Source of the DNA: Panagrolaimus kolymaensis | Lineage: Eukaryota; Nematoda; Chromadorea; Rhabditida; Panagrolaimidae | NCBI GenBank assembly: GCA_028622995.1 | Contig: JAJQJQ010000062.1 | Location: forward strand, 496,001 to 560,000 | Direction: 5' to 3' | DNA length: 64,000 nucleotides | In this document: positions 49,101 through 61,100 of the stretch, one piece after another | Position numbering within the stretch: position 1 is the stretch's first letter | Layout: every line of letters begins with the position of its first letter | Notes under the pieces: generated by a model | Database searches by the model: none | What the model was told of the DNA's origin: nothing | The model's input: the letters and a program-made list of their open reading frames with translations, nothing else | Translations under genes and position numbers: made by a program

Positions 49101-52100
49101 TCTGATGCTTTTGGAATATTAGTATTATTTTTTTTTTGGTAAAAAGGGCTAATTTTTTATTTATAAAAATGATAGCAAACGTTCTTTGTCAATTATTGAT
49201 ATAAAATAGTTACTATCAAAAGTGATAGTAATATAATTTTGACAATATTCTGTAAATCTTAGTTATTTTCTTGTTTCACTTTTTTTTTGCATTAATATTT
49301 TTCTAAATATCTCAACTTTATTTTATTTATTCAATTGAGTCATAGTAGTAGCTTTACTAAATCTAAATCCGTTGGAAAGTACCCAACTGCGCATAAAACT
49401 TTTTTTTGTTTATTTTTTTAACCCAAAAAAATACTTTATATTTTTTGTTTTACTTTTCCCGATGGAATTGTTTTTGGGTGTGAGTGGGATATATTTTGTA
49501 TATAAAAACGGATTGTTTTTGGCAGCTTCCACAAAGCAAAAAAAAAAATAAATATATGCAAATTGGAAGAAAGTCCATTTTTTTTCGTCCAAGAAAAAAA
49601 AATATCCAAGGTTCATTTGTTTTACATTTTTTCCAGCTTTTCTTTTTCATTTTTCTTTCAAAGTCGGAAAAAAAAATAAAGAAAAAAAAGAAGCAAATTC
49701 AAATTTTATTCTAAAAATGTTGCTCCTTCTTTTTTTCCTTTGTTTTGTTTTGTTTTGGCATCTGTCATTGAGAAACATTGAAATGAATGAGAAAAAATAA
49801 AAATAATAACATTTTGTATTTTAAAAATGAAAAAAATATTTCATGGCTTTTATTGGAGACGTTATCGAATATTCAATGAGGGTGAAAAAAGCTTTTATCA
49901 TTACAAGTTTCCGAAAGTTTAAATAAAGAGAGTAATTAAAATTTGACGATAAAAAATATGGTTACTATCCCTGAATGAAAGTAATCATTTTTTGACGATG
50001 CTTTCGATATTTGTTTTAATATATTTTTCGTTTTGAAACTTTGAGTTACATTTTCCTCGAAATTTTTTTTCTTACAATTTTTGTCCATAAAATCATGCGT
50101 TTTTTCCTTCTTTTGTTCTTCTCCATATCTCCATTAATAAATCATTTATATTCTTTTTTTCATTGCATCATCATACAGTAAATAACAAAAAGAAGCAGCA
50201 GCAGTTCATAATAATAATAATTTATAATTTAAACCATCTGGAATTGTTTCACTTCTTTCCTTTTTTCTTTGTTTTTTCCAATTCTCTTTGTTTGCTGCTA
50301 CCATTTATTTTGGATCCATCTACATGGACCATGTTGATGGCCGCCGCCATGGCCATCATCTTCCTCATCTCTTTCGCGCATTATTTTTTTTTTGTCGTTG
50401 TTGGGAGATGGATGCTACGGCGATCTCGTTCTTCCTTTATTTTTTTTTTGGAGGTCTTTTTGTTTGCCAACCAAAAATGAAATGAATTTTGAACGGCAGC
50501 AGCGGCGCCGGCCGCCGAGGAGCCAAATAAATGGTCGTCGGTCGTTCGTTGTTTCTCTTCCTTTCACTTTTTTCTTTTCCATTTTGCAAATAAATAAATA
50601 TCGTTTATTTTCCTTGCCTTTTTCAATCCCTTGCTTTTTTCTTTTGTATAAACGAAAAACAGGAAATTTCACTTTTTTTTCTTTCGTTTTTACTAAAAAT
50701 AAAACAAACGATTTTTTCTTTTTCAATTTTTGTAAAACGTTTACTTTTCTTTTCCTTCTTTTCTTCTTTTGTCTTTGAAACTAAAATGAAAATTGTATTT
50801 GTAAACGTTTTTGAATCTTTAAAGTCAAATATGGAAGTTTGTCAGTGTTGAGGATAGTAAACAAAAGATGGCGATAGTTTTGATTTTTGTATTACTATCA
50901 ATGATGATGATAGTAATCTTTTTTTTTTGACTATTATTCACAAATATGTTTAACTATCATTTTTGCTTTATTACCAAAAAGGCTACATGCAATTTTTTCC
51001 TTATTTATTTTTTTTACCCCAAACAAACAAAAAAAGAAGAAGCTTGTTTCTGCTTGGATCATTTTTTGCAGCCGTTCGCAACCTTTAAAATCGTCAGCCA
51101 GCTGCTTTTCTGCCACTTTGATTATGTTTTTTTTTTGTTTTTTTCTTTTACTCTCCTTTTTCGGATTTAGCGATCTTCTTCAAGTATTCCTCTTATTTAG
51201 CTCTAAAAGAAAGAGAGAGGGTATAATCATATTCTTATTTTTATATTTTTATTTGTTAGCCTCTTTTTTTAATTTTTAATTTTTGTTGATACTGTTCGTT
51301 AAGCGATCGCAATGCATCTATTCATATTTTGAGTTTTTCGCTAATGAAGTGGATATTATTATTTATTATTATATGTTTTTGGTTGGGTTAATTTGATCTG
51401 TCATAACTCTAAAAATAGGTTATGTTGAAAGAGAATAAAGGCGTGGTGTTGCATAAAATTAATATAAATTTGATTTTTTTATTCGCTTAAATTTAAAAAA
51501 AATCGGCCAAAACTTCTTCTTTCACAATATTTTTTTATTTTATTTGAAACTTCCACGAGCGCATTTTATTTTCTTCAGTTTTTACTTAACAATGATAGTA
51601 ATCAATACTAAGCGAACTTTCAAAATTATGAGTTACTTTCATTTTCTTATTGAAAAACTTTTTTACAAATAATTGACACTGCTCTCTTTTATTTTTTACT
51701 TTGATGCCGATAAGTAGAATCATCCTCAAAAAAAAAGGAAATAGAATACAAAAAGGTCATTATTTGATTTTTCTTTAATTGCGGATAATCCGGTTCGAGA
51801 GGAAACAATAATAAAAAGAATGTCGTCGGTGAAAAACGATTTTTTAACCTTTTAACTTTTTGTTTTCACCTTTCGGTTGCAAGAGTCAAGAAGAAAAAAA
51901 TGCCAATGTTCCCTTTTACTTTGTTTCTTTGTTCCTAAAATTTTTTTGTGCTTCTTTTTTTTTTTTATATTGTTTATTGTTTCAATTCGATGTATTATAT
52001 TAGGCAATAGGGACTGGACACTCTCTCTACTTTCATTCTTCTTTTTTTTCCTGGGCTCCTGAAACAAAAATAAATATGGAATGAAATAATGCAAAAAAAA

Positions 52101-55100
52101 GTTTTAGTTGTTGCATCGTCTGCTTCTATAATATTATTTGTGAGGAGGGATGTTGTTCTTCTTCAACTTCCATTGGATTGGTGCTACTAGAAGTATATGG
52201 AGAAAATTTTTCAATTAGCGCTCGTTGTGTTTCAATGAACCGGAAGCATCCCTCTTTCCAACAAAAAAAGGCATTGGGAAAAAAGGAAAGAACGGAAAAC
52301 GAATGAACTGTTTCCGGGAGACTTTTTTCAACGACCAACAACAACATCAAAACCGAAAAATGAAAATCGGACAACGACAACGGCGTCGGCGGCTCTTGAC
52401 CCTTTTGGGAGAAATTCGGCTCCTGCATTTTTCATTTTTAACTCAAAAACTCAGAAAGAGGATAAATAGAAGATTCAAAAAATGGATAACTAACTAACTA
52501 AAAATGCGAGAATCATTTTCATGAACTCAAAAATAAAATAAAAAGTTTTAAGTTTCCCTCTGCGCGAAGAGGAGCTAAAAAAGCTTGTTTGCAAATAAAT
52601 AACATCCCATCCGCTGCAGAAATAGGAAAAGCATCAGCAGCAGCCGTTCATCATCGGCTACTACTTTCTTAGTTAGAGGGTGGATGGTTAATAAAAAAAA
52701 GTAAGTAGCCGATGGCGAATGAGAGAGAACAACCATGAGAAGGATGAGAAAGAAAAAAGTAAATAAATTCAAGCCGAGTGAGTAGCCGCCCGAGAATGAA
52801 ACAAATAGCTTTTCCTTCCTTCTTCCTTTATAGAGAAAATGAGCGCCTCTTGGGTTTCATAGAAGTTGTTGTTTTGCCATCTTCTTTTTCTTCATAGTTT
52901 TCTGTTGTCATCGCTGCTGCCTTTTTTTTTGTTGGAAAAAATTTAGAATATTTCTTTTTTTCAAGTTTCATTTTCTGAAGAAAAAAAAGTGACGCAAAAA
53001 AAGGGATTAATTCGTTCGTATGTATTTCACACTGACTCCTCTCATAAACAACTTTTCTTCAAACTAAATACTCCCTTGTTGCTTCTCGCTTGCTGACTTT
53101 TTTTTAATTTACTTCTTTCTTTTTTTTTCTTGCCTTTTTTCTATCTCTTTAAAATATTCTTTAAAAAGCTTAAGGAACGGCAACAACACCCGAGACATTG
53201 ACGGCGGCAAAGCAATCTTGTAAACCATGAAAAAAAAATTTTTTTTAAAGCAACAATTAACTTTTTGGTTTTTCCGGAAAAGGCATGAAATAAATAAAAA
53301 AAGCATGCGAGTTTCAAAGTCGAAAAAGCAAGCAAGTAGCTACAAATTTAAATTTGAGGGTGGCAGCTTTCTTCAATGAATTGGATTTTTTATTTTTGGA
53401 TGGACGTTGTCCACTTTTTTCCTTCTTTTTTTTCATGCTTCGAGTTTGTGCTTGCTCGTTGCCTAAAAAAAGAGAGAGATTTTACTTTCAAAATTGTCCT
53501 TTTCTTTCTAAAGTCAAAAAAAAAGTTTCATTCATTCATGCTTGCTTGAAAAAATATAATTTTTTTACTCTAACAATTTTTTTTCTTTGCCGTCCGTGGT
53601 GGTTCGACGTTTTCGCGCAAATTAAATTCAAAAACATCCATCCTTTTTCACCGTCCGTTATGGTTGGTTATTGTTATTTTATGGTTCTCGAAGGGTTTTT
53701 TACTTTCTTTCTTTGTTGTTGGAAGGCTTTTTTGCCTTATTTTTTTTCTTCATGAAAAGATGTGTATTTGAGAGATGGCAAGGAATAAGAAGTCAAATAA
53801 CTTGTTGCCGCTTTCTTCTCAGCTTCTATTCTTGGTGGTCCATGTCCATAAATCTTGTAAAAAAGCAGGCAATTTTAAAAAAAAAAATATATATTATTGG
53901 CTTCAATTTTCATCTTTATATCACTAAAACTTTTTTTTTCTCCGGCTTCCATGAAATAATTTTTGGAAACTAAAATCACATCACGTGTATAAAAAAAATC
54001 TCGTTTCGAATATTAAAAACAATAGGAAATAAATATATTAAAATTTTATTTTTTTCAAATTGAGACTTTTGTATTTTTTGTCCAAAAATTATTTCGTTCC
54101 ATTTTAATTTTTTTTGAATTTTAGTTTCCTTTGAGGTTTAATTTTTTTTTTTAATTCTGAGGGTTAGAGATTTTGAAATCTTTATTCTTTCTTTAGCTTG
54201 TTTAGAGGTGACTCAGAATATCTCAGAAATTTTTCATAACTCTTGCCAAAGAAAAAATCTTAAGTTCCTTCGTTCCATTCTCTTTTCCGTATTTTTTGTT
54301 TTCTTCCATCCAATATTTTTCCATTCCTTTATTTTTTGTTTTTCTTTCTCAAGTATTCTCAATGACAGCTAACATTACTTCTTCTTCTTTTTTTACTTTG
54401 AGCTTCACGATGACTTTAAAAAAATAAAATGCAATTCAACCGATGAATTTCATGGGTTCTCTCTCCTCTCGTTCGTTTCTTCCTTCACCAAATTCGGATG
54501 TTTTTGTTTTAGACGTGTGCGTAGTCAAATGAAGAAGCTTCAACAAAATTTTTTTTCACTAAGCCGTTCCTTCAATTTTTTTCTTAATTTTTTTTTTTTA
54601 CATTTTATACGTGTCTAAAATTAGCCCATTACTTCTTTTTCTTGCATCTTCTATTTTGCCATTTTTATATTTTAGCTTAGATCAGTTTTTTTATTTTCTT
54701 GAAAATTTAAAAATGGAGAAAAAATATGCCATATTTTTTTCTTTTTTTTTCTTTTGCGTTTTTAATATTCTCTCTTCAAAATTTTAAGTGAAGCAAGCAT
54801 AGGAGAAAGAAAGGAAAACTCAAGTAGTATTTTTGCCATGAGAAAGTTTCTCATACTCACACGCAATAAACAACAGAAACCGATAATAATAAATAAATAA
54901 GGTCATAGATAGACAAATAAGCAAAGCGGCCATGCAAGATATAGATTTTTTTATTAATATTAATTTTCATTTTGCTTTGAATCCATTTTTTAATATAGAA
55001 TTTAGACTCATTTTCTATAATTAATTTCTATTTTTTGATATCAAAACTTTTTTGATTCTAAATTTATTATTTTGTAATTTATGTTCTGCGTCAGATCAAA

Positions 55101-58100
55101 GATTTTCAACTATATTTTTCCTTTTAATTACGAGATCATGTTGTCTGTTGTTGAATGAATAGAAAATGATTTGAAGGAAAAAAACAAAATATTTTTAGCT
55201 AGCAAATAGTCATTTTTTGCTTTTAAAATTTGCGATGTTACAATAAAGCTTTTTTAAATTAGAGATTATCTTGATTTTTCATGTTAAATTTTCATGGTTT
55301 TTGAAACTTTAAGATTTCCGTTTTTTATAAACAAAAATCAAGAATTTTTATTGAAACAAGAAGACCTCATTCTAATAAACTTTATTCCTTCCTTCCTTCA
55401 CTCAACCACGAACAAACTAAAAAAGCCATAAAACTTTTTTCTTTCTTTTTTTTTTTGCAATCTTGTGGTCATCGAATTCTTTCCCCTTCCTCTTCCTTCT
55501 TCTTCGTCTCTCTATGGTGCTTCGATAACGATCAAAAAGAAAATATAAACTTATAAAAATAGTATACAAAAGGGGGAAGAAAAAAAGCAGTACAAAAACC
55601 AAAACCAAAAAAGCAAAAAAAAAGGTTGTTTGTCCTTTTTCTATTTTTCCTTGTGTATCGTCTTTTGCTGTTGGTTGCGCGTCTCTTCATTTCTTCCTCC
55701 TCTTCGGCAATCATCATCATTTATTTTAAAAGGTGTGCTTGCTGTTTGAACAAAAACACTCACTCTCCTTCCTCACTCAAAGACATCGTTCGTTTTGCGA
55801 TGTGCATTGCAAAAAAAAAGAAGCAGGAAGGGCAACACCAGCAACAACGACGACGATAATCAACGGCGCCAAGACAAATTTGTGCGTCGTCGTTCGTGTG
55901 CTTCTTCGGCAAAGTGCCAAATAACAAAAAAAAAACTGACCATTACCTTTTTTCCTTTTCCCTTTTCTTCCTGTGTGTCTGTTTTTTTATTTTTGTTCTC
56001 TGTCTTTTACAATCAAAAAAAAAATCGAGCGCGGAAAAATAAATCTATTCTATCGTTTGCTTTTTTTTTCATTGCATGATGATGATGAACATTTTCACAC
56101 ATACACACACCCATGGCGCCGCCATTTTAACCTCTCCTTCTCTGCCTCCTTGGTTTTTTAGTTTTTGGTTATATTTTTTTTATGTTTCTTCCAAAAATGG
56201 TCAATGCAATGCCACCATCGCCGTTTTTTTTTGCAACCACGCTGCTATGCTGCCCAAATTTTTTTTTGTTTGACCCCTTCCCAGTTTTTTTGGTTTATTT
56301 TTTCTGTGTGTTTGTCTGTGACTCAAAGTCCATTGCGAAGAAGAAGAAAAAAAATGGCGATGGCGCGCTATAGAAAATAAATTCATGCTGGGGCATTTCT
56401 CATTGATCGATTCGAGTCTTTTTTTGATTTGAATTGAATCATTTCTTTCTTCCATTTCTTTGATTATTTTCTTTCTTGGTCTTTTTTTTTGTCGTTGGCC
56501 CTTTTTGGTTTTTTTTTATTGTTGACAACTTTGAGTTACGTTGATTTTAAAGCTTTTTTTTGTCGATTGTCATGCTTTTCCTTTCTCGATTTTTTTTTAT
56601 TTTGATTGTTGAATCAAAAAAAACATTATAGCAATTTTTTTAAAGAAAAAAAATATCGTTGACAATTTATTTTTTCTTAGCTTTTTTTAGTTTTTATTTT
56701 CTTTGAGATAAAAAATGATTGAAGCATGCATTCAATTATCGAAGACTCTTGTAACAAGAATCTTGTTATTTTTTTTGTAGTTAAAGTCTATCTATTTTTT
56801 GTGAAGGACTTTATTTTGATAAGCGTCAAGGCTACAAAAATTGTTACCTTGATTTTTGCCAATAAAATCTATTTTTATATCATAGGTAATTTTCCTTATT
56901 TTCAAAAAAAGATTTGAGTAAATAATTCAAAATATAAACAACAAGTTTATCAAAAAAATGATAGTAATCATTTAAAAACAATAATTTTCACTTTTAGATT
57001 CCTATCATTTTTATAAAATAAAATTATTTATTTTTTTGATTGAAAGCTTTTTTCGCGCCTCCATTATTTTTTTATTTTTTAATAAAACGTTTAAAAAAAT
57101 AAAATAAAAAAGTTCTTTATTTTTGTAGTTTCTTTTTTTCCTTTTATTTATTTTTCTGTTGAAAATAAAAAAATGGAAAATAAAAATGAATTGTTTTCAC
57201 TTTTTATCCTTTTCTTTTTTGTATTGTTTTTGAGCTTAATCTGATCAGACATATATCTTCTTCATCGCCTTCATCATCGTCAACCACTTTCTTTCTTTAT
57301 CCTTCCTTTGCCCTTCCTAATTCTTTCTGCAGCCACCACCAACTCTTTCTATCTATCTATCCCCCTAAGGGGAAATCAGAACAACAAAAGCAAAAAAAAG
57401 AAGGAAGGAAGGAATGAATGAATGGAAAAAATCTTTAAAATCATTTAAATTCTCTCTATCGCCACCGTCGCTGTCGACAATGTTCGACGACGATGACAAA
57501 AGGAAGAAGAAGTCTTCCTTCGTTCGATTGACTTCCCATAAAAATACACATATCTTTTTCATTCTCGTTTTGAAAGAAAAAAAGTTTTCTTCAAGGAAAA
57601 TAAAATTTAAAAAAAGTGAAAATAATAAAAAAAGAAAGAAGTAACTTGATTCCATCGAAACCAACTAACAAAAAACTTTTACCTTTTTTATTGTTTTGTT
57701 TTTATTACGCGCAGCAATGGCTTTCTTTCAACGCTACGCTACTACTTTTGATCCGCGCGTCTTTAAATATTTTTTTCTGAAAAATTAATATTTATTTTTC
57801 TTGAAGAAAAAAATAATTTAGTTTTTGATTATTTTTTTTTAAAAAAACTTTTTTGGAAAATCTTCGCTTGCTTGAAGCATCTCTCCGACGACGATGACAA
57901 GGATGGAAATGAAAAACACTTGGCGGAGTTCTTCTTCGCTCGCTAGCTTGCTTCTTCTTCAATAACTTTTAAAAATATATTTTATTTATTGCCTTTTTCC
58001 CTATCGCTTCTCCTTCTTCTTTTTTTCGCTGCTTCTCGTTCTTTCGTTTTTTTCTTCTTCTCGTTATCGGTTTATTTTGAGAAGATTAGATGGTCAACCG

Positions 58101-61100
58101 ACTCGACTCTTTCTCAATTCGATCGAAGCTGCATGCGCGCTTTTTTGGTGGGAGCTTAAAAATAGCTTTAAAAAAAATTGATTAGTCTTTCTTTTTTTTG
58201 GTTATTTAATTGATATAGGGTTTTTTCTTGCGTCTATATTTTTTTCTCTTGTAATCTTAAACCCAGAGTTAATTCCACATGTTTTTTGATTTAGTCTTTT
58301 TTTAAATTTTATTTCATCAATTTTTGTCATAATTGATTTTGATTGTAACTATTATTTAACAATATTTTCTCTTTTTCTATTACTCTCACCACCGCGGTAG
58401 GAAATATATGCTTTATTCTTTTCGATGAAATTACTCTCATTTATCTTAATTTTTTTGTTTTTTTATTCAAATTTTAAAATATTTCTTTCTTACAAATTTT
58501 TTTATCCTTAATTCGAAACTACTAATCCAGTAATTTTGTTACATTTTTTTTCTCGTTGTAAGACATCTTCCTTAATTACCTATTTTTTTTTACCGCATCG
58601 ATTCACTTCGTTACATTTGTCAAATTATTTATTTCTGTAAAAATTCTTTATATAAATTTTTATTTATTTCTATTTATACTCTTCTTTATAGCTGCTCATC
58701 TTCAAATGCTTAAAGAAGTAAAAATAAACAATAATATTACTTATACTTCTACGGAACATTATCTTCATTTTCGCCGTCGTCTTTTTTGGATTTAATTACA
58801 TTTTTTTTATTTAAAGAAAGAAACGAAGCATTTTATATTTTTTTTATCTTCCACACATCTTTATTTCTTTTTTTCCGATTCTTTGCTGCCAACAATTTTC
58901 TTAAATTATTTACTTTTGAAATATAAAATTTGAAAGAAAAAATTTCTTCTGTAGTTTTATTTATTTTTTTGCATTGAAATGTAAAAAATTAAATTTGGTT
59001 CGAATACGAAAGGTTTAAAATTATTTAAATTTTTGTCTCGAATGAATGGAAGAAAGATGAAATTAAATAATAATTTTTTTATAATACCAATGAAAATATT
59101 TTTAATATTAATTTATTTTGTATCGATTTCGATCGCAGAGGAAGAATCTCAAGGTAAATAAAAAAAAAAAAGATTTAAATGGGGTAAATTTTAGGGGCTT
59201 TAATAAAGCCTTTTTGAGAAGGTAAAGGTTTATTAATTTGAGAGTTATTGAAACGAAAATCTTTAATTTTTGTTGTTCCACAAGTCCAAAACATAACTTT
59301 ATGGATTTTCGCTTCCTCCACAAACCATATTTATTTATGGCCTCCAAAGTGTTGTTGCTCGATTAAACCTTTTTTTTAAATATTTTAATAACATTTTTTT
59401 GTCATAAATCATAAAAATAATCAAAAAAAAATATTGCTCAATACATTAAAAAAGCATAAAATTTGTGAGTTAAAAAATTAATAGGATTGTAAAAAAAGAT
59501 GAGGCGGCCCATTGATTGCCGCCGCCAATGGCAGAAAAGCCATTCATCAAAAAAAAAACAATTCCATTCCATCCAATCCATTTTATTTTTCAAGGTCGGA
59601 GACTCATTCGCTCGATAGCAAGCTTGATTCTTTTTCGCTCGCGCATACTCTTTTTTTTTTTGTGGAGAGAAACTTATTGCTCGCGATTTTTTGTTTAAGG
59701 AAAAATAAGGAGTTTTGAAAGAAGAAGAAAAAAACAGGAAAACTCAGAACAAAAAAAAATTTTGACATTTTTTTTGAAGAAGAAAAGTTAAAAAACTATT
59801 TTTATTAATGACTTTTTTTAGTTTTGTATTGTTTTGGAAAACAAAAACGCATAAATTTTGATCAAAAATTTTTTTCATCGCTTCGGCATTAAAAACAAAA
59901 AAACAAAGAAGCCTTTTTTGAGGACAATGGCGTTTAAATTGAGTAAAGTGAGAGGTTTCAATAAAATAAATTTCTTTGACACATTTGTCGATGAAGAATG
60001 AATAATAAATTATTCGAGTTGATGAATTTCTGGGAAAATAAGCAAATTTTTGTGGCAGATTTCTCTATTTAATAAAAAAGATAGATAAATGTCAAAAAAA
60101 TTATGTTAATTTTATTTATAATAAAGGACAGATTTTAAAAGTAAAATTTAAATTTCTTAAAAAATATTTTTGATTCAATTTTTTGAAATATCTAAAAGCT
60201 TAATTTTTACAAAAAAAAACAAATTTATTTAGACAAGAAAAAAGTTTCTCTATGGGAAACTAAAAATATTTGATTTTTAAAAAGTCACGCCAAAGTTACT
60301 TTTACCAAGCAATTTAAGATTTTAAAAAATCATAAAAATTACTCATAAATTTAATAATTAATTTTACTTATTTAAACTTTTTTTAGTTCCATCAGCTCCT
60401 AGAGATTTAGAAATAATTCAAGTTAATGCATCCACAGTAAAACTCACATGGGATCGTCCTGAATATGCAAATGGAGAATTAATGGGTTATTATGTTTTTA
60501 AAGAACGGCTAAAAAATGGTGAACCTATTGATACTCATGTTCAACATGAACTTATTATCGCTGATCCAAATGTAAGTAGACAAAAAAAATTTTTTTGCCC
60601 TCTAAACTTCTCAATTTTTAAATAAGAAGATTTTCCACTTGAAACGAACTTTTTTGAAAATTTTATCACTTTTCCATTCGAGACCAACTTTGATTATAAT
60701 TTTTATAGAAGCTTTATGCAACAATAAATGGCCTCGAGCCAAACACGGAATATGCATTTCGAGTGTGCGCTTTTAATTTGCAAGGAGATGGAGAACGAAC
60801 ACCACCGAAAAAAATGATGACTGGTGGCATGCCTCCTTCACCGCCTCGAGTTCAATCCGTTTCTATGGTATCTGATGATCCACCATTAAAAGCTCGAATT
60901 GATTGGCTTCCACCCGAAGTAACCTATAATCAACCAATAAATGCTTATATTGTTTATTATCGCCCAGCGGATAATTTAAATAATGATTTTGAAAAGCTTG
61001 AAGTTCCTGGAACTCAAAACTTTGCTGAATTAACTAAATTATATATGGGAAAAGAATATGATATTTTTGTTTCGGCAGGGAATGATGATGGATGGAGTTC

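Larger units (their letters stand above)
47652..59041 (+). other. Long ptp-3 intron (12.7 kb in total), repeat-bearing
   Basis: Intron 47652-60386. Apart from the hairpin repeats and the candidate first exon near 59.1 kb, it is T-rich low-complexity DNA. The frames seen on either strand are Phe/Lys/Ser-rich and lack domain or splice support. Confidence 0.5.

Noticed and set aside
50163..50778. Frames of 65-128 codons in the long ptp-3 intron
   Set aside because: Low-complexity translation of T-rich DNA with trinucleotide patches; no conserved domain, and strong frames appear on both strands.
58692..58717. Micro-exon-like segment (TTTATAG acceptor, GTAAAA donor) encoding AHLQMLKE
   Set aside because: Its 26-nt length would shift phase between the FN4 and FN5 exons, so it cannot be a ptp-3 cassette.
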